A stretch of DNA of 64,000 bases from Paenibacillus sp. J23TS9 (GCF_018403225.1 NZ_BOSG01000001.1:3162001-3226000); one strand, 5' to 3'; counted from the stretch's first letter, positions 41,571-51,175 are shown. A program made the numbers and translations. Notes: generated from the letters alone by a model not told the origin.

Positions 41571-42998
41571 TTAAAGCTTCAAATTCCCGAGCTCGCTCAC
41601 CGCTCTCGCATAAATAGCGGTCGAGCGAAGAAGCAGTTCAATTTCTATATATTCATTGGGCTGATGCGCCGTAGATTCCATACCCGGAAATAACGGTCCA
41701 AAGGCAACACCCATAGGGAAATGGGCAGCGTACGTCCCGCCTCCTGTGGACAACAGTTCCGCGGCTTGGCCGGTTTCCGCCAGATAGGTCTCCTGCAGCG
41801 CCCGGATCATCGGGTGATCCTCCGGCACATGATGCGGCTTCTTCAGGCTTGGTGGCTCCATCTCCAATCGATGAACGGCGATTTTTGCTGATATCTTCTT
41901 CAGAAGCTCATCATAGGTGCCGCAGATCGGAAATCTCAAATTGATATGAAAGAAGCTCTCTCCCTGCGGATCATACTGAAGAAGACCGCTGTTAACCGTG
42001 AGTGGGCCGCTGATATCATCCTCCATGGCAATACCGAGTGCATGTCCATAAACATCATCATATAGAAGCGTATCGACGGTATTCAGAAAATGACCCGAGC
42101 CTTCGTTCCATGAGTAGTCCTTCAGAAAATGGATTAGCGCAAGGCCCGCATTTATTCCTAAATGGGGTTCCATGCCATGAGCTGCTTTTCCTGCCATATG
42201 CAGCACAATCTTTTGATCTTTTTGCTCCATGCGGCCAATAAGCTTCATTTCGCCGCAGTAAGCGCGATATGCCTGCTCCAATGCGTTCAAACGATCCGCC
42301 TGGCCAGCCACAACGGCCTCAGCCGCTTCCGGAACCATATTAGCAACTACACCTGAATGAAAAGATACCAGCTCGTAGTCTCCGTTTATTTCTTGACCCT
42401 GCTGTGTGGTTGGGAACATGATCCTTGTATTGATCTGTCCCTTCTCGGCACATACAATCGGGAACTCGGCGTCCGGTGTAAAGCCGCATGCCGGCATCGG
42501 TTCAAGCTCCTTGTATCTCTCCATGCAGCGGTGCGTTCTTTCCTCATCGGTGCCAAAAATCAGGCGTATCCGGTGCTTGAGCGGCAGTCCAAGATCCTTC
42601 ACGATTTTCAATGCATAAAAGGAAGCCATGGCCGGCCCCTTATCGTCGATGGCACCGCGGGCATATAATTTCCCGTCCCGGATGGCAGGCTCAAAAGGAG
42701 GCGTTATCCATGCACCTGACACAGGCACCACATCCAAATGACTCAGTACTGCGATGTAATGCTCCGCATCTTCCGGTCCGTACTCGGCATAGCCGACCAA
42801 TCCATCATGATTGCAGATCCTGAAGCCCTCTGCTTCGCACAACCCCAGCATAAAGCGCAGAGCTTCGGCAATTCCCTCACCCATCGGCTGCCCTGGTGCT
42901 GCTGTTTCCGGATCAAAGATGCTTTTAATGCCAAGCAGTCCTTTGAGATCATGCAGAATGGCGGCTTCACGGCTAACTGCCTGCTCATACCAATTCAT
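41571..42998 (-). CDS. M20 family dipeptidase (PepV-like)
   Basis: A 475-residue zinc dipeptidase. Motifs in order are LSHLDVVPVSGAW (about residues 85-97, metal His and Asp), RGAIDDKGPAMASFYALK (bridging Asp), FGTDEERTH (catalytic Glu pair), FTPDAEFPIVCAEKG (metal Asp) and the C-terminal ligand His in GMESTAHQPNEYIEI. This is the PepV/dipeptidase pattern with the long lid domain between. The start is ATG at 42998, 9 bp after AAGGAG; it overlaps the oppF 3-prime end by 14 bp, so translation is coupled. PepV enzymes cleave a broad range of dipeptides, fitting import of short peptides by the upstream transporter. Confidence 0.92.
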   Translation of the reverse strand: MNWYEQAVSREAAILHDLKGLLGIKSIFDPETAAPGQPMGEGIAEALRFMLGLCEAEGFRICNHDGLVGYAEYGPEDAEHYIAVLSHLDVVPVSGAWITPPFEPAIRDGKLYARGAIDDKGPAMASFYALKIVKDLGLPLKHRIRLIFGTDEERTHRCMERYKELEPMPACGFTPDAEFPIVCAEKGQINTRIMFPTTQQGQEINGDYELVSFHSGVVANMVPEAAEAVVAGQADRLNALEQAYRAYCGEMKLIGRMEQKDQKIVLHMAGKAAHGMEPHLGINAGLALIHFLKDYSWNEGSGHFLNTVDTLLYDDVYGHALGIAMEDDISGPLTVNSGLLQYDPQGESFFHINLRFPICGTYDELLKKISAKIAVHRLEMEPPSLKKPHHVPEDHPMIRALQETYLAETGQAAELLSTGGGTYAAHFPMGVAFGPLFPGMESTAHQPNEYIEIELLLRSTAIYARAVSELGNLKL

Positions 42999-44019
42999 GT
43001 ACGTCAACTCCTTGCGCTACCGGTTTAGAAGCCTTTCCATCCAAGTCGTTATTATAAAGATGACAGGCTACAAAATGTCCCTTGGCTGCCTCCTGCCACT
43101 TCGGCGTCTCAGAGGCACATACCTCCATAGCAAACGGACAGCGGGTACGGAAGCGGCAGCCGCTTGGCGGATCGATCGGGCTTGGCAAATCGCCCTGCAA
43201 AACCATGCGTTCCCGGCTTCGCTCAAGCTTCGGATCCGGCAGCGGAATAGCGGACAGCAGCGTCTTCGTATAAGGGTGAAGCGGGTTATCGAACAGCTCG
43301 TCGCTTTCGCACAGCTCCACCATCCCCCCCAAATACATCACGCCAATCCGGTCGCTGATATGTTTGACCATGGATAGATCATGCGCAATGAAGAGGTAAG
43401 TGAGACCGCGTTCGCGCTGAAGCTTTTTCATCAGATTGACGACCTGAGCCTGGATGGAAACATCCAGCGCGGAGATCGGCTCATCGGCAATGATAAAGCT
43501 CGGATTCACGGCAAGCGCCCGGGCAATTCCGATCCGCTGACGCTGTCCGCCTGAAAATTCATGCGGGAAACGTTCGGCATGACTGCGGTTAAGCCCTACC
43601 GTATCGAGCAGCTCATGTACCATTTGAAGGCGTTCCTTGCGGTTTTTGGCCAATCCATGGGCATCAATGCCCTCCGCGATAATATCGGTAACCGTCATCC
43701 GCTGGTTCAGCGAAGCATACGGATCCTGAAAAATCATCTGGATATCCCGTCTCAGCTGTTTCATCTCGGACTTCGATTTATGTCCATGTATTGGGCTTCC
43801 TTTAAACGATGCCGTACCGGAGGTAGCGTCATACAGCCGGATGAGCGTGCGTCCTAGTGTCGACTTGCCGCACCCGGATTCGCCTACGAGACCAAAGGTC
43901 TCACCCGGGTAGATTTCGAAGCTGACATCATCGACAGCCTTGAGAATCTGGCCCCTCCCGACATCAAAAAAACGTTTCAGATGGCTGACTTCCACCAGCG
44001 GTTTCTTTTCCGTATGCAT
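42985..44019 (-). CDS. oppF: Oligopeptide ABC transporter ATP-binding protein OppF
   Basis: A 344-residue ATPase. Walker A is [14 protein letters not shown] (about residues 40-53), the signature [15 protein letters not shown], and Walker [17 protein letters not shown]. The C-terminal oligopeptide/dipeptide domain has the four-Cys pattern [15 protein letters not shown], which binds an Fe-S cluster in some homologues. The position after OppD and sequence details ([20 protein letters not shown]) mark OppF/DppF. The ATG at 44019 overlaps the oppD stop (TAATG) with GGAGGTGAA upstream. It energises uptake with OppD. Confidence 0.93.
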   Translation of the reverse strand: MHTEKKPLVEVSHLKRFFDVGRGQILKAVDDVSFEIYPGETFGLVGESGCGKSTLGRTLIRLYDATSGTASFKGSPIHGHKSKSEMKQLRRDIQMIFQDPYASLNQRMTVTDIIAEGIDAHGLAKNRKERLQMVHELLDTVGLNRSHAERFPHEFSGGQRQRIGIARALAVNPSFIIADEPISALDVSIQAQVVNLMKKLQRERGLTYLFIAHDLSMVKHISDRIGVMYLGGMVELCESDELFDNPLHPYTKTLLSAIPLPDPKLERSRERMVLQGDLPSPIDPPSGCRFRTRCPFAMEVCASETPKWQEAAKGHFVACHLYNNDLDGKASKPVAQGVDVHELV

Positions 44020-45026
44020 TACCGTTCACCTCCTGCAAGCGGACGCTCCACCTTCGGTGCTCTGCTGTCCTGCAGCCAGCACGCGGCCTGGTGGGTTCCT
44101 GAATGTTCTGTATAAGACGGCATTTGCTCATAGCATATTTCCATCGTGTATGGACAGCGGGCCGCAAACGGACAGCCCTTTGGCGGATCGCTTAAGTCCG
44201 GAGGCGTACCCGGAATGGCCAGAAGCTCTTCGCTTTTCTCATGCAGCTTCGGCATGGAGGCCAGCAGGCCCCAAGTATACGGATGTTTCGGCTCATAGAA
44301 TATTTCATCCACCGTGCCGGTTTCCACAATTTTGCCCGCGTACATGACCGCGACACGTGAAGCCATATGAGCTACAACACCAAGATCATGGGTGATCAGA
44401 ATAATCGAGGTCTCCATCTGCTGCTGCAGCCGGTTCATCAGCTCCAGAATTTGAGCCTGGATCGTTACGTCCAGTGCGGTTGTCGGCTCATCGGCGATAA
44501 TCACTTTAGGATTACAGGCCAGCGCAATGGCAATAACGACACGCTGCCGCATCCCTCCCGACAGCTGGTGAGGGTATTGCTTCAGACGTTTTTCCGGATT
44601 CGGAATTCCGACCTGGTTCAGCAGCTCCACGGCTCTTTTTGCCGCTTCGTCCCTGCCCATGTTCCGGTGCTTGCGCAGGACTTCGGTAATCTGTCTGCCA
44701 ATGGTCATCGTCGGATTCAGAGAAGTCATGGGGTCCTGAAAAATCATGGAGATTTCTTTTCCCCGAATGCCCTGCATCTGTTTCTCCGGGAGAGAAGCAA
44801 GCTCTTTTCCTTCAAACCGGATCGATCCATTCTTGATCTTTGCGGACTTGGCCAGAAGTCTCATAATGCTCTTCGAGGTGACCGATTTGCCGGACCCCGA
44901 TTCTCCCACGATAGCCAGTGTTTCTCCTTTGCCGAGGGAAAAGCTGACGTCACGCACCGCCTGAACCTCGCCGGCATATGTGTAAAAGCTCACCTGCAAA
45001 TCTTTAACTTCCAGCAAGCTGTTCAT
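44019..45026 (-). CDS. oppD: Oligopeptide ABC transporter ATP-binding protein OppD
   Basis: A 335-residue ATPase. Walker A is [16 protein letters not shown] (about residues 36-51), the signature [15 protein letters not shown], and Walker [17 protein letters not shown]. The C-terminal Cys pattern is [15 protein letters not shown]. The typical OppD start segment [20 protein letters not shown] is present. The start is ATG at 45026, 6 bp after GGAGGGA; the upstream in-frame ATG at 45032 abuts that site. It lies 12 bp after oppC and overlaps oppF by one base. Confidence 0.93.
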   Translation of the reverse strand: MNSLLEVKDLQVSFYTYAGEVQAVRDVSFSLGKGETLAIVGESGSGKSVTSKSIMRLLAKSAKIKNGSIRFEGKELASLPEKQMQGIRGKEISMIFQDPMTSLNPTMTIGRQITEVLRKHRNMGRDEAAKRAVELLNQVGIPNPEKRLKQYPHQLSGGMRQRVVIAIALACNPKVIIADEPTTALDVTIQAQILELMNRLQQQMETSIILITHDLGVVAHMASRVAVMYAGKIVETGTVDEIFYEPKHPYTWGLLASMPKLHEKSEELLAIPGTPPDLSDPPKGCPFAARCPYTMEICYEQMPSYTEHSGTHQAACWLQDSRAPKVERPLAGGER

Positions 45027-45038
45027 GGTCATTCCCTC

Positions 45039-45965
45039 CTATTTCCGCATTCTTGGGTCGAGTGCATCCCGTAACCCGTCACCCAGAATATTAAATGTCA
45101 CCATAATCAGGACAATGACGATTGAAGGATACAGCAGCAAGTAAGCCTGTGTATTGAGTGATGCGAATCCGTCATTAATCAGCACGCCCAGGGATGACAT
45201 CGGGGACTGAAGTCCGAGACCGATAAAGCTCAGAAACGCCTCCGTGAAAATCGCCGATGGAATCGTGAACATCGTATTGATGACAATGATGCCGATTGTA
45301 TTCGGGATCAGATGCTTCCATATAATGCGGGAATTCGGTGTTCCCAGCGTACGGGCGGCAAGCACGAATTCCTGGGATTTCAGCTTCATGATATGGGCCC
45401 GCACCAGGCGCGCCATATTCACCCATCCCGTAATGGACATCGCGATCATAATCGTGATAATTCCGGGCTTCATAACCATCATGAGCAGGATGATAATGAT
45501 CAAGCTCGGAATACCGGTCATGATTTCGATGATGCGCTGCATCACGTTATCCGTCCGGCCCCCAAGCAGCGCGGATACCGCGCCATAGGCCACGCCAATA
45601 ACCAAATCCAGCGCAGCAGCAAGCACCGCGATCAGAAGAGATATCCGCGTGCCCTGCCAAATTCTTGCCCATTGATCCCGGCCGAATTTATCGGTACCAA
45701 ACCAGTGATCCGCGTTCGGCTTCTGATACACCGCCCCGTAATCCGTAGCGTAATAATTGTGATGGCCAATCCACGGCCCGAATATGGCGAGCAGCAGCAT
45801 AACTATTAGAATGACAAGACTGATAATTGCTGCCTTGTTTTGTCTGAGACGTCTCCAGCTGTCCTGGAATGCCGTGAGAGATTCCCTGGAGATTTTCTCC
45901 TTATCCTCAGGCCGGGCTGCAGCTGGTTTAAATAACGCATCGATGTTTTGTGTGTCCTGCGGCAT
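45039..45965 (-). CDS. oppC: Oligopeptide ABC transporter permease OppC
   Basis: A 308-residue permease with an N-terminal cytoplasmic extension (about 40 residues) and six transmembrane helices, as usual for OppC/DppC. The EAA loop is QEFVLAARTLGTPNSRIIWK, and the C-terminus has LGVLINDGFASLNTQAYLLL and GDGLRDALDPRMRK. The start is ATG at 45965 with AAAGGGGTAA upstream; the ribosome binding site includes the end of oppB, 4 bp away. Longer in-frame starts inside oppB are not supported. Confidence 0.93.
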   Translation of the reverse strand: MPQDTQNIDALFKPAAARPEDKEKISRESLTAFQDSWRRLRQNKAAIISLVILIVMLLLAIFGPWIGHHNYYATDYGAVYQKPNADHWFGTDKFGRDQWARIWQGTRISLLIAVLAAALDLVIGVAYGAVSALLGGRTDNVMQRIIEIMTGIPSLIIIILLMMVMKPGIITIMIAMSITGWVNMARLVRAHIMKLKSQEFVLAARTLGTPNSRIIWKHLIPNTIGIIVINTMFTIPSAIFTEAFLSFIGLGLQSPMSSLGVLINDGFASLNTQAYLLLYPSIVIVLIMVTFNILGDGLRDALDPRMRK

Positions 45966-45969
45966 AAGC

Positions 45970-46905
45970 TTACCCCTTTCCTGAAGCCAGACGGATCCGC
46001 GGATCGACAAGGCCGTATAGCAAATCTACAATGAGCATGACCAGTACATAGAAGGCACTGTAAAACAGCGTAATGCCCATGATTGTCGAATAATCATTCA
46101 TTTTAATCGAATCTACGAAAAGGCTGCCGATTCCGGGAATACCGAAAATATTTTCAATAACGAGCGAACCTGTCAGCAGATTGACAACGATCGGTCCGAG
46201 AATCGTGATCACGGAAATAAGTGAGTTACGAATGACATGCTGAAACATAATCCTTATCGTTCCAAGACCTTTAGCCTTGGCTGTCATTACATAATCCTGA
46301 TCCAGCACTTCCAGCATTTCTGTCCGGACGAAGCGCGCAATCAGAGCAATTACGCCAACACACAAGGCAATGGACGGCAAAATCGAGCTCGGATAGCTTT
46401 CCCAAAATGCTACAGGCAAAAGCCCCCATTTCAGGCCGACATAATACTGCAGCAGCGCAGCAAGCACAAAGTTCGGAATCGAGACGCCGAGTACTGCAAT
46501 GATCATGGTGGCATAATCCCAGCCGGTGTTATGCCGGTAAGCGGCTACAATTCCAAGTATCATGCCAATGGCAAGACCAAGCAGCACCGCCTGAAGTCCG
46601 ATAAGGGCCGATGGGAAAAGTCTGCCGGAGATGATATCCGTAACCTTTTGCCCCGTATAGAAGAAAGAGGTTCCCAGATCACCTTGCGCCACGTTTTTGA
46701 TATAGTTGACATACTGAGTAAATACCGGCTTATCGAGGCCGTAGCTCGTTAAAATCATCTGCTTCTGTTCCTGCGGAAGCTGGGCCAGCTTCTCCTCGTC
46801 AAATGGTGTACCTGGCAGTGCCTTCATCAGGAAGAAGGTGACGGTCGAGATAATAAACAGGGTTATGAGCAAATAAATAATTCGGATGCCGATATAACGT
46901 TTCAA
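45970..46905 (-). CDS. oppB: Oligopeptide ABC transporter permease OppB
   Basis: A 311-residue permease with six transmembrane helices. The N-terminus KRYIGIRIIYLLITLFIIST and MKALPGTPFDEEKLAQLP, the EAA loop EVLDQDYVMTAKAKGLGTIR, and YGLVDPRIRL near the end are OppB/DppB signatures. The start is TTG at 46905, 8 bp after GGGAGG; no ATG or GTG is better placed. A 107-bp gap with a hairpin separates it from oppA, consistent with lower permease than binding-protein expression. oppC follows after 4 bp. Confidence 0.93.
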   Translation of the reverse strand: MKRYIGIRIIYLLITLFIISTVTFFLMKALPGTPFDEEKLAQLPQEQKQMILTSYGLDKPVFTQYVNYIKNVAQGDLGTSFFYTGQKVTDIISGRLFPSALIGLQAVLLGLAIGMILGIVAAYRHNTGWDYATMIIAVLGVSIPNFVLAALLQYYVGLKWGLLPVAFWESYPSSILPSIALCVGVIALIARFVRTEMLEVLDQDYVMTAKAKGLGTIRIMFQHVIRNSLISVITILGPIVVNLLTGSLVIENIFGIPGIGSLFVDSIKMNDYSTIMGITLFYSAFYVLVMLIVDLLYGLVDPRIRLASGKG

Positions 46906-46966
46906 TGTCGCACCTCCCGGAAGATGGGGAATAAATCATACAATTCATAAGGGGTGGGAAAGGAAA

Positions 46967-46987
46967 GAGAGAAGCAGCGCTTCTCTC
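46967..46987 (-). repeat. Intercistronic hairpin between oppA and oppB
   Basis: GAGAGAAGC and GCTTCTCTC form a 9-bp perfect stem with a 3-nt loop, 26 bp past the oppA stop. It is not followed by a clean T-run, so partial termination or mRNA protection is more likely than full termination. Confidence 0.55.
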
Positions 46988-47012
46988 CTCTCCCCGAACC
47001 CTGAAACCTGCG

Positions 47013-48656
47013 TTATTTTACATCCGAATATTTGAAATCAACAGGGTTGCCATACGGATGATATTCCAAGTTTTGAACTCTATCGTTTAACAGGAAGGAG
47101 TAACCGCCGAAGTAGATCGGAACAACGACAACATCGTCATTCAAGAGCGTTTTTTCAGCAGCCAGAAGCATATCCAAGCGTTTCTTCTCGTCGGTTTCTT
47201 TTTTCGCACCGTTGATCAGCTTATCGTAATCGGCGTTTTCATAGTTACCGCGGTAAGGCGTATGATTCGCCCACAGATCGAGATATGTCATAGCATCATC
47301 GTAGTCAGCGCCCCAAGCGGTAATAGCCATCTGATAGTTGCTGTTGTCCATCAATTGACCGCGTGCTTTGCTGGTTTTGGTATCAATGGTAACATCAATC
47401 CCGAGATTCTTCTTGTATTCACTTTGCATGAATGTGGAAACGTCTTTAACTTCCGAAGTATCGGCTACCAGCATCGTGATTTTTGGAGCCTTACCAAGCT
47501 CTTTAACCCCTTGATCCCAATATTCCTTGGCTTTGGCCGCATCGACGCCAACCAGATCCCCTTGTGTTTCGCGGAAAGACTTGCCGTCGATCCCACTCAT
47601 CACGTCAGGAATCAGGCCTGTAGCTGCTTTGGAACCATTGTTGAGGACCTGATCTGCAAGCAGCTTGGAATCGAATCCAAATTCAAGCGCTTTACGGATA
47701 TTAATGTTGCTCACACCATCTGCTTTCAGATTGAACTGCAGATAAGTCGTTCTGAAATTGATTCCTGTTCCAAATCCAGGATCCGATTTCGATGCATTCA
47801 CATCCGAGGAGGCCAAGAGTACACGGTCCAGCTGGCCTGCTTTGTATGCGTTAAGCGCAGTGCTTTTCTCTTTAATGACCTTAAGGTCAACTTTATCAAC
47901 CTTTACATTAGCCGCATCCCAGTAGCCCTGGTTCTTTACCAGAACCGCGCCGCTGGCCGCATCAACCGAAGACAGGGTATAAGGGCCGTTATACAGCATG
48001 CTGTCAGCACCAAGTGCGTAACCTTCCCCTTTGGACTTCACGAAGTCCTCTTTCATCGGGAAGTATGGAGCAAGCGAAGTCAGGCGCAGGAAGTAAGGAG
48101 TCGGTTGAGTCAGCTTGACGACTAGCGTTTTGTCATCCTTCGCTTCAATACCAACCTGATCTGCGGAACCTCCGGCTGCATACTCGGCAGCACCCACGAT
48201 GTAATCGGTCATAATGAAGGAATAACCGTTGGTTCCGGTTTTCGGATCCATTTCACGAAGCCATGCGTATTTGAAATCTTGGGCTGTTACAGGCGTTCCG
48301 TCACTCCATTTTGCATTGTCGCGAAGCGTAAAGGTGTACGTCAGCTTGTCCTCGGAGAGGTCCGCTTTTTCAGCCATGGCAGGCTGTGGTTCGTTTTTCA
48401 GATCCAGACGGTAAAGACCTTCATTGACATTGTTCAGGACTGTAAATGACACATCATCAGATGCCTTCCACTGATCCAAATCCTTAATCTCGTTCTCTAC
48501 ATACAGCTTTAATTCTTTGGCTGATCCTGCAGATGATGTCGTTTGACCGGACGCGCTGTCCGCCGTTTTGCTGTCACTGCCCGAAAACGAGCAGCCCGTA
48601 AACATTGCGGATACCACAAGCAGCGATGCCAGTAAGCCCACCTTTTTCTTTTTCAT
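47013..48656 (-). CDS. oppA: Oligopeptide-binding lipoprotein OppA
   Basis: A 547-residue lipoprotein of solute-binding family 5. The signal peptide ends with lipobox MFTGC (Cys at about residue 22) and a Ser/Asp/Thr-rich linker. Family features include NNVNEGLYRLDLKNEPQPAM, TYTFTLRDNAKWSDGTPVTA with FKYAW, NIRKALEFGFDSKLLADQVL, and ITAWGADYDDAMTYLDLW. This fits OppA/MppA-type peptide receptors. The start is ATG at 48656 with AAAGGAG upstream; an upstream extension of the frame has no support. Its genes-in-common suggest capture of peptides, possibly modified ones, for OppBCDF. Confidence 0.92.
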   Translation of the reverse strand: MKKKKVGLLASLLVVSAMFTGCSFSGSDSKTADSASGQTTSSAGSAKELKLYVENEIKDLDQWKASDDVSFTVLNNVNEGLYRLDLKNEPQPAMAEKADLSEDKLTYTFTLRDNAKWSDGTPVTAQDFKYAWLREMDPKTGTNGYSFIMTDYIVGAAEYAAGGSADQVGIEAKDDKTLVVKLTQPTPYFLRLTSLAPYFPMKEDFVKSKGEGYALGADSMLYNGPYTLSSVDAASGAVLVKNQGYWDAANVKVDKVDLKVIKEKSTALNAYKAGQLDRVLLASSDVNASKSDPGFGTGINFRTTYLQFNLKADGVSNINIRKALEFGFDSKLLADQVLNNGSKAATGLIPDVMSGIDGKSFRETQGDLVGVDAAKAKEYWDQGVKELGKAPKITMLVADTSEVKDVSTFMQSEYKKNLGIDVTIDTKTSKARGQLMDNSNYQMAITAWGADYDDAMTYLDLWANHTPYRGNYENADYDKLINGAKKETDEKKRLDMLLAAEKTLLNDDVVVVPIYFGGYSFLLNDRVQNLEYHPYGNPVDFKYSDVK

Positions 48657-48777
48657 AACATGTCCCACTCCTTTTGTTCCCCTTTGATGTATGATTGCAC
48701 CGTCACTTCCGTTTGCGGAAACAACGAACGAACCCATGTACAAGAAAGCAAATTAGAATATAAATGATGAATGAATG

Positions 48778-49776
48778 TTAAAAAGTAAAAGCAGCTTTCC
48801 GCTCGCCGACAACGATGTGATTGTCATTTTTGATTTCCTTCGGCACAACGGAGTAAAGTCTGTCGATCGTTTCCTTGTTACTGTAGCCGATCTGCTCCAG
48901 TATCGAAGCGACAATAATCGGCCATGGAATTTCCGAACCGTCGATCACCTTAAGCGCAAAGGCAACGCGTTCCCGGATTAAAGAGAAACAATACACGCCT
49001 TTGGCTCCGCCTTTTGCGACGATGTTGTCGTCACGCAGCAGCTCGGAACAAATAAAGTTATGGCTTGCGATGCTGTCTGGCGCGGCATGCATGTAAGCAG
49101 TCATTCTTTTGACAGCTTCGCGGGTTTCTTCATCCTGGATCAGATCCGGGCAAGCAAGCTTCAGATAAGCCTTTGCAATATTTTGAAGCGGAAGTGCAAA
49201 GATCGGGAAACCGCATCCATCTACACCGATTTGAATCTGATCCACCGGATAGTCTGCCATATCAGCCAGCGTATGCAGGATGTCCTGCTGAATCGGATGG
49301 GACAGCTGCCAGTATGTCTCGGTGTCATAACCCATCTCTTTGGCCGTGGCGATAATGCCAAGATGCTTGCCTGAGCAGTTATGATAGATCTTTCTCGGTG
49401 GTTTGCCTTCACGCATACAAGCGAACTTCGGTTCGTCATTCAGCGGATATGTAGGGCAGCACAGCAGCTGATCCTCTGTCAGGCCCGTCTTGTGCATAAT
49501 AGATTCGAGCGCTTCAATATGATAGGTCTCTCCGCGATGCGATGCTGCGAACATCGCCGCTTCGGTGTCGGTCAGACCGTACTTCCCGGCAATATTCTGT
49601 TTCATCACAGGAATCGCTTGGAATGGTTTCGCAGCGGAACGCAGGAAAGTCACATGCTCCGCGCTGCCTACCTCATGAATCAGCTCGCCCTTGTCATTCA
49701 CACCGCACAACACGCCCAAATGAACGTTTTCGAGCACACCTGCACGAAATTCTTCAACTAATGGTTTGAAATACAT
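48778..49776 (-). CDS. L-asparaginase II family protein (rhizobial/AnsA-like, COG4448 type)
   Basis: A 332-residue cytoplasmic enzyme of the Asparaginase_II family, distinct from classical bacterial asparaginases. Family motifs are RSAAKPFQAIPVM (about residues 46-58, Ser and Lys active-site candidates), ASHRGETYHIEALE, YHNCSGKHLGIIATA, and DGCGFPIFALPL. It is expected to hydrolyse L-asparagine to aspartate and ammonia. The ATG at 49776 follows GGGGGATAGAG. It lies 43 bp after the ROK regulator gene and 121 bp before oppA in the same direction. Within a peptide-import operon it would process asparagine released from peptides, or a related amide. Confidence 0.9.
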   Translation of the reverse strand: MYFKPLVEEFRAGVLENVHLGVLCGVNDKGELIHEVGSAEHVTFLRSAAKPFQAIPVMKQNIAGKYGLTDTEAAMFAASHRGETYHIEALESIMHKTGLTEDQLLCCPTYPLNDEPKFACMREGKPPRKIYHNCSGKHLGIIATAKEMGYDTETYWQLSHPIQQDILHTLADMADYPVDQIQIGVDGCGFPIFALPLQNIAKAYLKLACPDLIQDEETREAVKRMTAYMHAAPDSIASHNFICSELLRDDNIVAKGGAKGVYCFSLIRERVAFALKVIDGSEIPWPIIVASILEQIGYSNKETIDRLYSVVPKEIKNDNHIVVGERKAAFTF

Positions 49777-49819
49777 CTCTATCCCCCGCTTTTGATATTG
49801 TTCAAGATGATTTACTTCC

Positions 49820-51004
49820 TTAAACTTGTTCCACTTGCTCCATTTGGCTGCCGATATCCAGGAACCGGCTTTGCGCCAGCAGGCCTGAACCGATCACGAC
49901 ACCATCGTTCTCAAAAGCCGAATATACGATTTGGAAGGTGCCGCGCAGCGGTTCCCATACGAATTGCTCCATACATTTCTCCGCAATAAACGCTCTGACC
50001 TCCGGGAATCTCTCTACGAGCTTACCGGTTAAAATCACGGTATCCGGATTATACATGCAGGCAATATTGCTGATCGTAACCGCAACAAAGGTCATCGCCC
50101 GGTCGAGTATGCTCGAAGCCCAAAACTCTCCATCATGCTTGGCCTGAAATAGTTCATCCAGACTCGTGATCGGTTTGATTTTATTGGATTGTTCAATCAA
50201 TGAAGCTTCAGCGATATAGGTCTGCAAGCAGCCCACTTTACCGCATTCGCATAAAACCCCGTTAGGATCAATGACCGTATGACCAATCTCCCCCGCACTG
50301 TTGGATTCGCCCCGGTAAATCTCACCATCAATAATGAGGGAAGATCCGACTCCGCTGCCGAAGCCAATTAGAACCGAGCGGTTCGATCCCTTGGCTGATC
50401 CATACATATGCTCTGCTAGTGACTTCACCTTCAGTTCATTGTCCACGGCAACCTCAAGTCCGGTATGTTTCTTCAGCACTCCGGCGATATCGGTTTGCTT
50501 CCAGCCCAGCTGTGCTGATAAAACAGCAGTACCGCTGGCGTGATCGATAATGCCCGGAAGTCCTACACCGATCCCCACAATTCGGCGACGGTCAAAACTT
50601 TCTTCTTCTATTAACTCATTAATTCCGCCAGCAATATGCTCCAGCGTAATTTCTGACGCTTCGCTCTTCTGTCTTTCTATCATCCTGCTGCCAATCACCC
50701 TACCATCCAAATCTATGACGCCGATCCGGATGTTGGCTTTATCAATTTCCACTCCGACAGACAGAACGGATTGCGGGTTCACCTGAAGAAAAACCGCCTT
50801 ACGTCCTACACTTGTCGTCTCCTGCTCAATCTCATGCATAAAATCTAGATTATACAGCTCGGAAACAATTCGGCTTACCGTGGTAGGGCTCATACCAGTC
50901 AATCTGGCAATGTCTGCACGTGACAGGGGTGAGTTGTTTTTGATCATCTCAAAAACAGTCGATCTATTTTTTCTTTTAATAAAATCCTGATCGTGCTTTT
51001 GCAT
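49820..51004 (-). CDS. ROK family transcriptional regulator (NagC/XylR type), first gene of the peptide operon
   Basis: A 394-residue regulator. An N-terminal winged helix-turn-helix (SPLSRADIARLTGMSPTTVS, about residues 25-44, then RIVSELYNLDFMHE) is fused to a ROK sugar-sensing domain with GVEIDKANIRIGVIDLDG, GVGLPGIIDHASG, GEIGHTV and the zinc motif CECGKVGCLQTY. The kinase catalytic Asp (INDAN in the operon's own kinase) is replaced by Glu (VDNEL), as expected for a non-catalytic sensor. The start is ATG at 51004 with GGAGGAG 11 bp upstream; a longer start lacks a ribosome binding site. It heads the eleven-gene operon and likely represses it until a sugar ligand appears. Confidence 0.92.
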   Translation of the reverse strand: MQKHDQDFIKRKNRSTVFEMIKNNSPLSRADIARLTGMSPTTVSRIVSELYNLDFMHEIEQETTSVGRKAVFLQVNPQSVLSVGVEIDKANIRIGVIDLDGRVIGSRMIERQKSEASEITLEHIAGGINELIEEESFDRRRIVGIGVGLPGIIDHASGTAVLSAQLGWKQTDIAGVLKKHTGLEVAVDNELKVKSLAEHMYGSAKGSNRSVLIGFGSGVGSSLIIDGEIYRGESNSAGEIGHTVIDPNGVLCECGKVGCLQTYIAEASLIEQSNKIKPITSLDELFQAKHDGEFWASSILDRAMTFVAVTISNIACMYNPDTVILTGKLVERFPEVRAFIAEKCMEQFVWEPLRGTFQIVYSAFENDGVVIGSGLLAQSRFLDIGSQMEQVEQV

Positions 51005-51126
51005 CTTGTGGATTGCTCCTCCACTATAATTATTTTCACCCATGGAGAAATATATCTGACATAGGATGATATATTCACTATAAAGCTACTATTTTTCTGC
51101 TATTTCATCACCAAAACTTTGATACC

Positions 51127-51175
51127 TTCTTTAATTTCTCCAGTGATGTTATTAAAGAACTTTAATTGTTTTTAA
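51127..51175. promoter_or_regulatory. Candidate ROK-regulator operator cluster
   Basis: ATTAAAGAACTTTAAT (51151-51166) is a 7-2-7 palindrome, perfect in both arms. TTCTTTAAT (51127-51135) is the inverse of its left arm, and a further TTTTTAAT ends at 51175. AT-rich palindromes of this kind are typical ROK-family operators. It lies between the divergent ROK regulator and MFS genes. The rest of 51005-51286 is AT-rich with a 12-bp palindrome TTTTCATGAAAA at 51218-51229. Confidence 0.45.

Noticed and set aside
47262..48125. 287-codon plus-strand frame inside oppA
   Set aside because: Antisense shadow of a complete, motif-bearing binding-protein gene.
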